In this document: piece after piece, positions 1 through 9,366 of the stretch | How the letters are laid out: each line of letters begins with the position of its first letter | Numbering within the stretch: position 1 is the stretch's first letter | Program-made: the position numbers and the translations under genes | The notes under the pieces: generated by a model | What the model was told of the DNA's origin: nothing | Database searches by the model: none | What the model saw: only the letters and a program-made list of their open reading frames with translations | Source: Nitrosococcus halophilus Nc 4 | Lineage (GTDB): Bacteria; Pseudomonadota; Gammaproteobacteria; Nitrosococcales; Nitrosococcaceae | Length of the DNA: 64,000 bases | Assembly: GCF_000024725.1 (NCBI RefSeq) | Contig: NC_013960.1 | Span: 1,572,261 to 1,636,260, forward strand | Direction: 5' to 3'

Positions 1-835
1 ATTAGTAAAGTAATTGCTATTTTTCTCATGAAATCCTATATCAGGCCAGTTTGAAGTAATAGTGTTGGACTTCGCTTCAGTCATTGCGGCGTTGATGGGA
101 TAAATAACTAAATCCCGTTCAGCGTAAATGCTCTTCACCCATATCGGCGTGGTTTCAAGTTCCGGCAGTTCGGCGCCTTCCTGCTTAATAATCGGGTTAT
201 CTATCTTTTTCTTTAACAGCTGCTTCCTTTATCGCGTCCCCTTGATGGGCAACAAGCGGGGACTCGGGATGCCGTGTCGTATGGTCAAGTATCATTGTGT
301 GCGGTACAGAAGGGTTTGTCACCATACAAGACCTGACCCTTTTTTCTTCATTTCTTGTGTGCGGTACAGAAGGGTTTGTCACCATACAAGACCTGACCCT
401 TTTTTCTTCATTTCTTCACCGCCCCCATCGCGATCGCTTGCAGTCGAAGCCATGCCTCTGCCAAACGGCGGGAGTTTGGGCTTGCAACCGCCTTTATCCA
501 GCTACCCGAATCAAAAAGTCATGGGGGGACTTAAGGCTATCGCTGAACTTTTTGGTATTGGTTTGTGTTGCGACTGCTTGGAAAACCTGTGCTCGGGTAT
601 TTGTTGTGCCCTAGCCGTACCCTTGATAGGGGGTGCTCGGGGTTCTTTTTTATCTTGATCCGACACGGAATTGAAAGTGAATACTTTGTTTAGTAAAAAT
701 TTAGATTAAACAGGGGAATAAAACAATCGCATTTGAGAAGAATGGGGGCGGTTTCGCGCTGTTCAACTGACCTTACGAGTTGGCAAGTCGCGTATGCTGT
801 GGGCACGAAGGGGCTGCCATTAATGGTTTTTGAGC
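1..835. other. Gene-poor region with no supported CDS
   Basis: No reading frame here has a recognisable protein, a clear ribosome binding site or a plausible domain. The longest frame, 128-658 on the plus strand, runs through a tandem duplication and has the composition of non-coding DNA. The segment may be an eroded mobile-element or intergenic region. Its right end is the 3' flank of the minus-strand receiver gene ending at 836. Confidence 0.6.
297..416. repeat. Perfect 60-bp tandem duplication
   Basis: Two head-to-tail copies (297-356 and 357-416) are identical over all 60 bases. Each begins gtgtgcggtacagaaggg and ends with a pyrimidine-rich run. The minus strand contains aagggtcaggtcttg, which from memory resembles sequence found near REP-associated IS200-like transposase genes in other gammaproteobacteria. 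No transposase is present here. The perfect identity suggests a recent duplication. Confidence 0.9.
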
Positions 836-1243
836 TTACTCTTTCCCGAGGCCGTTCTCTAGTTTTATGGGGGTGCTGGGGTTAAGCGCGGCATTTATCC
901 CATCCAGGAGCACTTGATCATCAACAGGCTTGAAGAGAAATGCCACCGCTCCTGCTGCTAGGGCCCGAACTTGGCTTGCAGTATCTGTCCTGGCCGTGAT
1001 GAAGATGATGGGTAACTTGCAGTGGGCGGAGGCTAACTTTTCCTGGAGATCGAGGCCATTGATCCCAGGTAATTGGATATCAAGAATTAAACAACCCTTT
1101 TCGCGAGGATGTCCGGTTTGCAAGAAACTCTCGGCCGAGGTGAAAGTTTCTACGACAAAGCCTGCGGATTTGATGAGTCTTCTTAATGACCTGAGGACCG
1201 AGTCATCGTCATCCACGATATAGATGACGGCTTGATTCTCCAT
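836..1243 (-). CDS. Single-domain response regulator (FixJ-type receiver only)
   Basis: A 135-residue protein made only of a CheY-like receiver. The acidic cluster VDDDDS near the N terminus, the phospho-acceptor Asp in CLILDIQLPG, the switch Thr in FITART and the conserved Lys in FLFKPVDD are all present. The closest relatives are receiver halves of FixJ/NarL-type regulators, but no DNA-binding domain follows. The protein may relay phosphate or act by protein contact. I chose the ATG at 1243, preceded by an aaggcg-like site, over an upstream TTG at 1258. It lies downstream of, and is probably related by duplication to, the full FixJ-type gene at 1438-2058. No histidine kinase gene is visible in the window. 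Confidence 0.85.
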   Translation of the reverse strand: MENQAVIYIVDDDDSVLRSLRRLIKSAGFVVETFTSAESFLQTGHPREKGCLILDIQLPGINGLDLQEKLASAHCKLPIIFITARTDTASQVRALAAGAVAFLFKPVDDQVLLDGINAALNPSTPIKLENGLGKE

Positions 1244-1437
1244 CGCCTTTAGTTCCAAGGGAGTTTTTGATTGGTTTAGCCCTCTTAGGGAAGGCTATGC
1301 CGCTGAGTGAAAAAATGGTTGATAATACAAATTTAAAGACGGGTGGAGGGAACCTACAATTAGACCTTAGCCTAATGTGGATTGGGCTCAAGGGTAAAGG
1401 TTTTGTCCTCTGGAGGTGTTCTAAAAAGGGTGGATGG

Positions 1438-2058
1438 TTAGTCTTCTGATGATTGAATTCCCATTTTCTCAGCCAGCCTGACTAGCTGGGCAAGGGATTT
1501 AGCCTGCATTTTCTCCATGACCCGAGCACGGTGCACTTTGATCGTCTTTTCGCTCCTTCCTAACTTAAAGGCGATCTGTTTGTTTAACAGTCCCGTAATG
1601 ACCAATTTGAATACTTCGGACTCGCGCGGCGTTAAGGATGTCAGGCGCTGTTGAACTTCTGTGATTTTGACTTGCTCCTGCATCGCCTGCCGGTTCAGCT
1701 CGACAGCTTTATGGATGGCATCCAAAAGGTACTGTTCATCGAGAGGTTTAGTAAGAAACTCAATGGCACCGCCCTTCATGGCCCGCACGCTCAGGGGGAT
1801 TGTTCCATGCCCGGTGATGAAGATAATCGGCAAATTGCAATGCAAAAACGCTAACTTATCTTGAAGATCAAATCCACTTGGTCCAGGCATTCGTACATCA
1901 AGAACAAGACCGGCCGGTCGAATTGTTGGCTCTCGGCGTAGGAATTCTTGCGCCGAAGCAAAGCTTTCAACCTGAAATCCGACTGACTTGATAAGCCGTT
2001 CTAAGGAGCGTCTTATTGAGGCGTCGTCGTCGACGATGAATACAGTTTCTTCCATCAT
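1438..2058 (-). CDS. FixJ-family two-component response regulator
   Basis: A 206-residue regulator with an N-terminal receiver (about 1-120) and a C-terminal LuxR-type helix-turn-helix (about 140-200). The receiver has VDDDAS, the phospho-acceptor Asp in LVLDVRMPG, FITGHG and the Lys in FLTKPLDE. The output domain has LTPRESEVFKLV and the recognition-helix region KTIKVHRARVMEKM. It is expected to bind DNA when phosphorylated by an unlinked kinase. Family members control redox, nitrogen or carbon responses, but the target here cannot be read from sequence. The receiver-only gene at 836-1243 lies 194 bp downstream on the same strand. Confidence 0.92.
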   Translation of the reverse strand: MMEETVFIVDDDASIRRSLERLIKSVGFQVESFASAQEFLRREPTIRPAGLVLDVRMPGPSGFDLQDKLAFLHCNLPIIFITGHGTIPLSVRAMKGGAIEFLTKPLDEQYLLDAIHKAVELNRQAMQEQVKITEVQQRLTSLTPRESEVFKLVITGLLNKQIAFKLGRSEKTIKVHRARVMEKMQAKSLAQLVRLAEKMGIQSSED

Positions 2059-2244
2059 CAGCGCCCATAGTGGGGGATGGGTTACCTATAACCAAAGGTC
2101 AACCCCCATTGGACTAAAGGCTAACTATCGGAGGTGCTTTAATCCACTGATAATTATATTTAGGACATTGATAGGGCGAGTGCAACAAAAATATGAAGTA
2201 AGGAATTAAATGAATTCCCAAAGAAAGGGAAACTAGGCAAGAAG

Positions 2245-3414
2245 ATGCAGATCACTTCCTATATCGGCTTGGTCGCCATCCTCGCGCTCATAGGATACGC
2301 CCACCCAGCTGCCAGCGATGCTATCAGTACAGATTTGGAGTTGGCCCCTGATCCTTTGAATGCTAGTTATGGGATTGAGGGCCGCCCGATACATTTGCGC
2401 AATGGTCATTACCAGGTACAAGCCGCTCCTGGTTCGGCAACCCAAGTCAAGACCACTGTATTTGGTGAGCCCGTCTATGGGGATCTGGGTGAGGATAAGG
2501 ATGAGGATGCGGTGTTGTTGCTGGCGCATGCTCCCGGCGGCAGCGGGACTTTTTATTATGTGGCGGCTGCGCGCAACCTGGATGGTCAGTATCGGGGAAG
2601 CAACGGGGTTCTGCTTGGTGACCGGATTGCGCCCCAGGAGGTCACGATACGAAACAGAGTGATTATCGCCAACTATGTTGACCGCCAAGTAGAAGAGTCG
2701 ATGACGGTTACACCCTCTGTGGCCAAATCGAAATATTTGACTCTTGAGAAAGACCGATTAAGCGCGATCAAGCCGCTCGGAAAAGACGAGCAAGTGCTAG
2801 AGGGCTGGGTCACCATCGGCCATGAAACGCGATCCTTTTGGCCGTGCTCGGGCAAGACTGACCTTTGGCTCCTGGGGGATTCCCCGGCCCTTAGTGAGAT
2901 CATAGCCGCTTATGACCAAGCGTTGCCCCACCCACGGCCCTATACGCCCCTGTTTATGGTGCTTGTCGGCCAAATTGTCGAGGGGCCAAGAGAAGGTTTC
3001 GGGGCACAGTACGAGGGGGCATTATTGGCGACCCAATTGGTGCAGGTGTCTCCCAGGGGAAATTGCAAGAGTGAGTTCATCGTCGTGGAGGCACCTGTTC
3101 CAGGGGCGTTGATTGCCTCGCCGGTTAAGATCAAGGGGAAAGCCCGAGGCACGTGGTTTTTCGAGGGAGATTTTCCCCTTATTCTCACTGATTCAAAGGG
3201 GCAAGTGATTGGGAAAAGCTTTGCTACCGCCCAAGGCGAATGGATGACCGAGAAATTCGTGCCGTTTGAAGGCACCCTGCAATTCAAACCTCCCCGTTCG
3301 GATTCTCGAGGGATGCTGGTTTTCAAGAAAGACAACCCCTCTGGCCGTCCAGAACATGATGATCAATTGACGGTCCCAGTTTTTTTCAAAGGTAAACCAC
3401 AATGCACTTATTAG
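2245..3414 (+). CDS. Exported protein with Gmad2-like C-terminal domain
   Basis: A 389-residue protein with a signal peptide ending near ALIGYAHPAASDA. Residues about 25-260 match no family I can name with confidence, although stretches such as FYYVAAARNLDGQYRGSN recall periplasmic lipoproteins. The last ~100 residues (APVPGALIASPVKIKG through GRPEHDDQLTVPVFF) fit the immunoglobulin-like Gmad2 fold, which in other proteins binds cell-wall or surface ligands. The ATG at 2245 is used. The 3' end overlaps the longest frame of the porin gene, but that gene's probable start at 3501 lies downstream. The protein is likely periplasmic or surface-attached with unknown function. Confidence 0.75.
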   Translation: MQITSYIGLVAILALIGYAHPAASDAISTDLELAPDPLNASYGIEGRPIHLRNGHYQVQAAPGSATQVKTTVFGEPVYGDLGEDKDEDAVLLLAHAPGGSGTFYYVAAARNLDGQYRGSNGVLLGDRIAPQEVTIRNRVIIANYVDRQVEESMTVTPSVAKSKYLTLEKDRLSAIKPLGKDEQVLEGWVTIGHETRSFWPCSGKTDLWLLGDSPALSEIIAAYDQALPHPRPYTPLFMVLVGQIVEGPREGFGAQYEGALLATQLVQVSPRGNCKSEFIVVEAPVPGALIASPVKIKGKARGTWFFEGDFPLILTDSKGQVIGKSFATAQGEWMTEKFVPFEGTLQFKPPRSDSRGMLVFKKDNPSGRPEHDDQLTVPVFFKGKPQCTY

Positions 3415-3500
3415 TTTTAATGGGTCGATCGCTGGCATTGGTTTATGGCCTGCTATCTAGCAGGGAGAACCTGCACTTTGCCAGTGTAAAAAGCCAGTCA

Positions 3501-4865
3501 ATGAGGCACGCCATCGCAATGTTTATGTGGGGTAGTACGATGATAGTCGCATCGCTGCCAGTATTTGCTGACCCGTCCTTGCTGGCGTCAGCCACTCCAA
3601 CGGATGAGATGTCGGCCCCGGATGCACCAGCCGCGTCCAGCGCCACATTCGGGGGAGGCTTGTGGTCCCGTCCAAAACTTACCGGTAGTTGGGGAGGGCT
3701 GCGCGACCAATGGGCTAGTCGGGGAGTTATGGTGGATTTAGATGGCGTTTACACCTTCCAAGGGGTTGCCGATGGAGGATTGGAAGGGCCGTTGTTTCAG
3801 CGATTCTCAGACGAAGATGATACCGGCCACACTTTTTCTGGAGATCTGGTGTTGCAACTGGATACCGGCAAGGCCGGTTGGTGGCCGGGCGGGTTCTTGA
3901 AGGCGAGGTTGGAAGGGCGCTCTGGGACCTCCGTGGTGCAGCGCGCCGGCACCATCTCGCCGGTTAATAATGACGCCGTGTTTCCCAATGTGGAGGACCG
4001 CTTTGATGAGGAGGCGGGGGGCCTGACTGAGCTAACCTTTATCCAGTTTCTGAGCGAAAAGTGGGCGTTCTTTGGAGGTTTACTTAACACCCTCGATGGG
4101 GATGCCAATGAAATCGCTGGATCTGCCCGTTCCAATGCTCATTTTTTAAATCTTGCTTTCCTGATGTCGCCGGTGGAGGCTGCCTCTACCCCCACTGTGA
4201 CCTTGGGCGGGGGAGTGCTCTTTCTTCCCCGAGAAAATATCATGGGTGCTTTATCGGCCTATAACAGCGAAGAGTCTGCCGGCGAAAACCCTTTTGACCG
4301 GGATCAGGGGACGACCATCGCCACCGAGTGGAGTATCCAACACGCCTTGGGGGAGCGCCCCGGTGGACAACGCTTCGGATTTCTCTATGGGATTGACCGG
4401 AATCGCCTTGAGATTGCTCAGGACCCCCGGGTCTTCATTGGCAGCATTTTGCTGGATCGGCCGATTCCTACAACTGACAGCGACACTTGGGCGTTTTTTT
4501 ACAATGCCCATCAATATATCTGGGGAGACTCCAAAAGGGGCTGGGGCTTATTTGCCCGGTTCGGAGTTTCTGATGGCGATCCGAATCCAGTGAAATGGCA
4601 CGGAGCTGGTGGACTGGGAGGCAAGGGACTATTCCCCGGCCGTCAGCAGGATAGATGGGGTGCGGGAGTGTACTATATTGACATGAGCGATGAAGATCTG
4701 CTGAGTGGTTTGGGAGTGGATGATGAAATCGGGGGCGAGATCTTTTACAACATTGCGGTGACGCCCTGGTTCCACGTTACCCTCGATGCCCAGATTATTG
4801 ACTCCGCCTTACCTCGTACCGACACTGTATGGGTTTTCGGCGTGAGGACCTCATTAAACTTTTAA
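3501..4865 (+). CDS. OprB-like carbohydrate-selective porin
   Basis: A 454-residue outer-membrane protein. The start at 3501 gives a good signal peptide (MRHAIAMFMWGSTMIVAS, cleaved after FA). A longer frame from 3402 would place about 33 non-signal residues in front, so it is rejected. The mature part has features of the OprB family: an N-terminal LTGSWGGLRDQWASRGV segment, alternating aromatic strands, a GDPNPVKW loop and a C-terminal FGVRTSLNF ending in Phe, as expected for BAM-assembled barrels. It probably passes small solutes, sugars by family precedent. It lies between an exported protein and a TPR lipoprotein on the same strand. Confidence 0.87.
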   Translation: MRHAIAMFMWGSTMIVASLPVFADPSLLASATPTDEMSAPDAPAASSATFGGGLWSRPKLTGSWGGLRDQWASRGVMVDLDGVYTFQGVADGGLEGPLFQRFSDEDDTGHTFSGDLVLQLDTGKAGWWPGGFLKARLEGRSGTSVVQRAGTISPVNNDAVFPNVEDRFDEEAGGLTELTFIQFLSEKWAFFGGLLNTLDGDANEIAGSARSNAHFLNLAFLMSPVEAASTPTVTLGGGVLFLPRENIMGALSAYNSEESAGENPFDRDQGTTIATEWSIQHALGERPGGQRFGFLYGIDRNRLEIAQDPRVFIGSILLDRPIPTTDSDTWAFFYNAHQYIWGDSKRGWGLFARFGVSDGDPNPVKWHGAGGLGGKGLFPGRQQDRWGAGVYYIDMSDEDLLSGLGVDDEIGGEIFYNIAVTPWFHVTLDAQIIDSALPRTDTVWVFGVRTSLNF

Positions 4866-4877
4866 GGAAACAAAAAA

Positions 4878-6602
4878 GTGAATCCCATATCGCTAGATAA
4901 AGTGTTGCTCTTGACGATTACCCTATTATTGTTGATGGCTTGTGAGCCATCCTCCACCTCAAAAATTGATAATACCTCCCAGGAAAGCGCCGCTGCTACC
5001 CCGGTCATGGCGGCAGGCGAGGCAGGGGTGGAGCCTCCCGCGGATGTTGCCCCCCTTCTTGATAATCTAGGCGATCATCATCATCCCATTACCACCTCTT
5101 CTTCCCTGGTTCAGCGTTACTTTGATCAGGGCTTAACCCTCACTTTCGCCTTCAACCATGCCGAGGCCATCCGTTCCTTTAAGGACGCCGCTAAGCTCGA
5201 TCCCGATTGCGCCATGTGCTACTGGGGTATTGCCCTCGCCCTGGGGCCGAATATTAATGCTCCCATGGAGGCGGGGGCGGTCCCAGAAGCTTATGAAGCG
5301 GTTCAAAAGGCCCTGGCGTTGGCGTCCAAGGCAAGCCAAGCGGAGCAAGCCTATATCCAGGCATTGGCGCAGCGCTATGGACCCACTCCGGTTGCCGACC
5401 GGGGGGCACTGGATCAGGCCTATGCCGATGCCATGAGGGAACTGTCCCGCCGTTACCCTGATGATTTGGATGGGGCGGTGCTGTTCGCCGAGGCCCTTAT
5501 GAATCTCACTCCTTGGGAGTACTGGACCCCGGAGGGACAGCCGACCATCTACACTAAGGAGATCCTGGCCACCTTGGAGTCGGTGTTGGAACGCAATCCT
5601 AACCATATTGGCGCCAATCATTATTATATTCACAGTGTTGAGGCTTCACCGGAGCCGGAGCGGGCACTTCCCAGCGCGGAGCGGTTAGGGCAATTAGCGC
5701 CGGGTGCCGGCCATTTAGTCCATATGCCGGCCCATATCTACTGGCGGGTGGGGCGTTACCATAAGGCGGTGGTGGCCAATGAACATGCTATTCATACGGA
5801 TGAACAATATATCCCTGACCGGGGTGCCCAGGGTTTGTACCGCCTTGGTTATTACCCCCACAACATCCATTTTCTCTTTGCCGCCGCGCAGATGGAAGGC
5901 AATGGCCAGTTGGCCTTGGAAGCGGCACGCAAACTGGTGGCTAGCGTCCCAGAGGAAACCTACCCAACCTTCCCCCAATTGGAGGAGTTCAGGCCCATGC
6001 CCCTTTATGCTTTGGTGCGGTTTGGAAAATGGGCCGAGATTCTCCGTGAGCCTAAGCCGGCTGCCCCACTCCAGTACACCGGGGGAATGTGGCACTGGGC
6101 CCGGGGGATGGCTTTTACCAAGCTTGGCCAACTTGACTCAGCGGCCCAAGAATATGAGCAACTCATCGAAATCGGTCAGACTCCAGCCATGGCCCAATTG
6201 GTTTTTTGGTCCGCTTCATCCGGATCAACCCTGCTGGAGATCGCAGCCCATATTTTGGCGGGAGAATTAGCGGGCGTTCGGGGCCAGACCGGGGAGATGA
6301 TCGCCCAGTTCAAGGAAGCGGTGGGGATTCAGGATAATCTAAGATATATCGAGCCACCGGCTTGGTATTACCCGGTACGCCATCATCTTGGCGCGGCATT
6401 ACTGGAGGCGGGCCGGGCAGCAGAGGCGGAAGCCGTTTACCGGGAAGATTTGAAACAATATCCCCATAATGGTTGGTCCCTCTTTGGACTGGCCCAAAGC
6501 CTCCGTGAACAGGGCCAAACCGAAGCGGCGGCAGCGGTGCAAAAGCGTTTTGAAGACGCTTGGCAATATGCCGACGTGGCCTTGACCGCTTCTCGTTTTT
6601 GA
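4878..6602 (+). CDS. TPR-repeat lipoprotein
   Basis: A 574-residue protein with a GTG start at 4878, 12 bp after the porin stop and preceded by aaggaaac. Residues 1-22 form a lipoprotein signal with lipobox LLMAC, so the mature protein is probably membrane-anchored in the periplasm. The body contains tetratricopeptide-like helical repeats, for example FNHAEAIRSFKDAAKLDP near 90 and AAEAEAVYREDLKQYP near 520. No catalytic motif is seen, so a scaffold or protein-interaction role is likely. The close spacing suggests cotranscription with the porin. norC begins 104 bp downstream, which leaves room for its own promoter. Confidence 0.85.
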   Translation: MNPISLDKVLLLTITLLLLMACEPSSTSKIDNTSQESAAATPVMAAGEAGVEPPADVAPLLDNLGDHHHPITTSSSLVQRYFDQGLTLTFAFNHAEAIRSFKDAAKLDPDCAMCYWGIALALGPNINAPMEAGAVPEAYEAVQKALALASKASQAEQAYIQALAQRYGPTPVADRGALDQAYADAMRELSRRYPDDLDGAVLFAEALMNLTPWEYWTPEGQPTIYTKEILATLESVLERNPNHIGANHYYIHSVEASPEPERALPSAERLGQLAPGAGHLVHMPAHIYWRVGRYHKAVVANEHAIHTDEQYIPDRGAQGLYRLGYYPHNIHFLFAAAQMEGNGQLALEAARKLVASVPEETYPTFPQLEEFRPMPLYALVRFGKWAEILREPKPAAPLQYTGGMWHWARGMAFTKLGQLDSAAQEYEQLIEIGQTPAMAQLVFWSASSGSTLLEIAAHILAGELAGVRGQTGEMIAQFKEAVGIQDNLRYIEPPAWYYPVRHHLGAALLEAGRAAEAEAVYREDLKQYPHNGWSLFGLAQSLREQGQTEAAAAVQKRFEDAWQYADVALTASRF

Positions 6603-6603
6603 G

Positions 6604-6624
6604 TGGGTATGGCTGCTACCCAGC
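6604..6624 (+). other. Small hairpin after the TPR gene
   Basis: GGGTA (6604-6608) and TACCC (6616-6620) can form a short stem just after the TPR stop codon. There is no T-tract, so terminator function is doubtful. Confidence 0.3.
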
Positions 6625-6706
6625 TAAGAATACGCCTTAATGTATCCTATGTGTAAAGAACTTTTTTAACTTTGAAGACCAAGACTCAGGAGCAAAAGGG
6701 GGAATC

Positions 6707-7159
6707 ATGGCAGAGCGTTTAACCAAGTCAGCCGCACGCAATATTTTCTACGGCGGCTCCTTTTTCTTTCTAGGGGTTTTTGTGATTCTGACCATACACA
6801 GCCACCTGTATATTAAAAATACCTCAACGGATGAATCAACGCTGACGGAAGCGGTTGCTCGGGGCAAACATGTATGGGAACGCCATGCGTGCATTAATTG
6901 CCATACCCTGCTGGGTGAAGGCGCTTATTTTGCGCCGGAGCTGGGCAATGTCTGGGTTCGCTATGGGGGGCGCGAGGACCCGGCGGGAGCGCGGGCGGCC
7001 CTTAAAGCCTGGATGCGGGCGCAGCCCTTGGGGATTGAAGGGCGACGCCAAATGCCCCAGTTTAACCTGACTGAGCAGGAATTGGACGATTTGATTGATT
7101 TTCTCGAATGGACCAGCCGTATCGATACCCTGGGTTGGCCCCCGAATGTTGCCGGCTAA
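6707..7159 (+). CDS. norC: Nitric oxide reductase subunit C (cytochrome c)
   Basis: A 150-residue membrane-anchored c-type cytochrome, the electron-entry subunit of cNOR. A single N-terminal transmembrane helix (about 15-33) is followed by the haem c site C-I-N-C-H at residues 62-66. The distal Met ligand is probably Met116 in GRRQMPQF. These features and the length fit NorC. The ATG at 6707 is preceded by aaaaggggg. norB starts 19 bp downstream, followed by norQ and norD, so this is a complete norCBQD operon. The complex reduces 2 NO to N2O. In ammonia oxidisers this serves nitrifier denitrification or NO detoxification. No NsrR or NnrR operator was confidently identified upstream. Confidence 0.96.
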   Translation: MAERLTKSAARNIFYGGSFFFLGVFVILTIHSHLYIKNTSTDESTLTEAVARGKHVWERHACINCHTLLGEGAYFAPELGNVWVRYGGREDPAGARAALKAWMRAQPLGIEGRRQMPQFNLTEQELDDLIDFLEWTSRIDTLGWPPNVAG

Positions 7160-7178
7160 TTGACTAAGGAGTTTCCTA

Positions 7179-8525
7179 ATGAAATATCAGACCCAGAAAC
7201 TTGCCTATCCCTATTTTATAGCCGCTTTGGCCTTATTTCTCGTGCAGGTCATGGCGGGCGTGCTAGCCGGTAGTGTTTATGTCTTCCCGAATTTTCTCTC
7301 GGAGTCGGTCCCTTTCCATATCATCCGGATGATCCACACCAACGCCCTGTTGGTATGGCTCTTGCTCGGCTATTTCGGGGCCAGCTATTTTCTGATACCC
7401 GAGGAAAGTGAGCATGAGATCCATAGCCCGAAGGTGGCTTGGTTACAGCTCGGGATCTTTGTCTTTGCGGCTTTAGCGGCAGTGGTTGGCTACCTTTTTC
7501 GCATCCACGAAGGTCGTGAATTCCTAGAGCAGCCCCTCTGGATCAAGATTCTCTTGGTGGTTGCCTTTCTGTTGTTTCTCTATAACGTGACCCTGACCGT
7601 GCTGAAGGGACGAAAAACCGTGGTTTCCACTGTTTTGCTCATAGGGCTGTGGGGCGCCGCCTTATTCTTTCTCTTTGCTTTTTATAACCCTAGTAACTTA
7701 GCTCTCGATAAAATGTATTGGTGGTGGGTCGTGCATGTCTGGGTCGAAGGGGTGTGGGAACTCATCATGGCCTCGATGCTGGCTTTTCTCCTCATCAAGT
7801 TGACCGGCGTGGACCGTGAGGTCATTGAAAAATGGCTTTATGTGATTGTGGGCCTTTCCATCGTGAGTGGCCTTTTGGGCACCGGCCATCACTATTATTG
7901 GATTGGTACCCCTAGCTATTGGCTATGGATAGGCGGCTTGTTCTCGGTACTGGAGGTGCTTCCCTTCTTCGCTATGGTGCTGTGGGCTTTTTATCTGGTT
8001 TACCGAAGCGGGCGTGACCATCCGAACAAAGCTGCCATGCTTTGGAGCCTAGGATGTCCCGTGATGGCTTTCTTTGGCGCCGGGGTGTGGGGGCTTATGC
8101 ACAGTTTCTCACCGGTCAACTTCTATAGCCATGGCACCCAGGTGACTGCTGCCCATGGGCACTTGGCTTTCTATGGGGCCTATGTCATGTTGAATTTGGC
8201 CTTCTTTACCTATGCTTTACCGGCTCTGCGGGGTCTGCAGCCCTTCAACCAGATTCTAAATATGTGGAGCTTTTGGATCATGACTGGGGCCATGGCTTTT
8301 ATGACCTTTACCCTCACCTTTGCCGGGGTAGTTCAGACTCATCTCCAGCGAGTGCTCGGCATGGGGTTTATGGAGATTCAGCAGCAAATCAGTCTTTTCT
8401 ATTGGTTGCGTTTGGGCGCGGGCGCCTTTTTTGTTATCGGCGCCTTGCTTTATGTCTTTGCAGCGCTAGGCCCTGTCCGGGAGCAGATGATGGCATCCCT
8501 GAAAGCCCAACCGACCGCTAAATAG
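7179..8525 (+). CDS. norB: Nitric oxide reductase subunit B
   Basis: A 448-residue catalytic subunit of the haem-copper oxidase superfamily with about 12 transmembrane helices. Expected metal ligands are visible: His53 (MIHTNALL) and His328 for low-spin haem b, His326 in AAHGHLAF for haem b3, and His186 (VVHVWVEG) plus His237/His238 (GTGHHYYW) for the FeB site. Glu190 and Glu194 occupy the positions of the conserved catalytic glutamates. The length and lack of a fused quinol-oxidising extension fit the cytochrome c-dependent type, as the adjacent norC also indicates. A good aaggag site precedes the ATG. The subunit reduces NO to N2O at the inner membrane. Confidence 0.97.
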   Translation: MKYQTQKLAYPYFIAALALFLVQVMAGVLAGSVYVFPNFLSESVPFHIIRMIHTNALLVWLLLGYFGASYFLIPEESEHEIHSPKVAWLQLGIFVFAALAAVVGYLFRIHEGREFLEQPLWIKILLVVAFLLFLYNVTLTVLKGRKTVVSTVLLIGLWGAALFFLFAFYNPSNLALDKMYWWWVVHVWVEGVWELIMASMLAFLLIKLTGVDREVIEKWLYVIVGLSIVSGLLGTGHHYYWIGTPSYWLWIGGLFSVLEVLPFFAMVLWAFYLVYRSGRDHPNKAAMLWSLGCPVMAFFGAGVWGLMHSFSPVNFYSHGTQVTAAHGHLAFYGAYVMLNLAFFTYALPALRGLQPFNQILNMWSFWIMTGAMAFMTFTLTFAGVVQTHLQRVLGMGFMEIQQQISLFYWLRLGAGAFFVIGALLYVFAALGPVREQMMASLKAQPTAK

Positions 8526-8536
8526 AGGCAGGGACA

Positions 8537-9361
8537 GTGAATATTTCCTGTTCCCCCCAGGGGTTTCAAACGCCTCACTCGGCCGAAGAGGTCCCCTTTT
8601 ATCTCCCCGTTGGCAATGAGTGTGCCTTGTTTGAGGCCGCTTATCGCCATCGGCTTCCCCTTTTGCTTAAGGGGCCCACGGGCTGTGGCAAAACCCGATT
8701 TGTGGCCCATATGGCGGCCCAATTGGGCCGCCCCCTATTTACGGTTTCTTGCCACGATGATTTGACGGCGGCCGATCTCACCGGCCGTTATCTCCTTAAG
8801 GGAGGGGAGACCGTCTGGGTCGATGGACCGTTGACACGGGCTATCCGGGAAGGGGGGATCTGCTATCTGGATGAGATTGTGGAGGCCCGTAAGGATGTCA
8901 CCGTGGTGCTCCATCCCCTCACCGATGATCGCCGCATCCTGCCATTGGAGCGGACCGGGGAGACTTTGAAGGCGCCTGAGGGGTTTATGCTGGTGGTTTC
9001 TTATAATCCGGGCTATCAGAATATCCTCAAATCCCTAAAACCCAGCACTCGCCAGCGTTTTGTGGCCCTGAGTTTTGATTTTCCTCCCCCGGAGGTGGAA
9101 GTGGAAATCGTTGCTAGTGAAAGCGGTCTTCCCCGGGAGCGCTGTATTCCTCTTATTAACTTGGCAAACGGGTTGCGGGGATTGAAGGGGGTGGATCTGG
9201 AGGAAGTAGTCTCTACCCGGCTATTGGTTTACTGCGCCATTTTAATGGGGGAAGGGCTAGATCCTTTTCAAGCGGCCCAGGTGGCCCTGGTAGAACCCCT
9301 TTGCGATGAGACTGAGGTCAAGGAAGGACTGTTGGAACTGATCCGAGCTACCTACGGCTAG
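8537..9361 (+). CDS. norQ: NorQ/CbbQ-type MoxR AAA+ ATPase
   Basis: A 274-residue AAA+ ATPase starting with GTG at 8537, 11 bp after norB. Walker A is GPTGCGKTR, Walker B is ICYLDEIVEARK, and a CbbQ-type C-terminal helical domain follows. NorQ works with the VWA protein NorD to insert the non-haem iron FeB into NorB. Its position directly between norB and norD supports that role here. norD begins 5 bp after the norQ stop, so translation is probably coupled. Confidence 0.95.
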   Translation: MNISCSPQGFQTPHSAEEVPFYLPVGNECALFEAAYRHRLPLLLKGPTGCGKTRFVAHMAAQLGRPLFTVSCHDDLTAADLTGRYLLKGGETVWVDGPLTRAIREGGICYLDEIVEARKDVTVVLHPLTDDRRILPLERTGETLKAPEGFMLVVSYNPGYQNILKSLKPSTRQRFVALSFDFPPPEVEVEIVASESGLPRERCIPLINLANGLRGLKGVDLEEVVSTRLLVYCAILMGEGLDPFQAAQVALVEPLCDETEVKEGLLELIRATYG

Positions 9362-9366
9362 TCCCC

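Noticed and set aside
128-658. 176-codon plus-strand frame
   Set aside because: It crosses the 60-bp tandem duplication, has no family match and no good start site, and its composition looks non-coding.
6610-6626. Sigma-54-like GG/GC element upstream of norC
   Set aside because: It lies in a small hairpin and lacks TTGC; no NorR gene is near.
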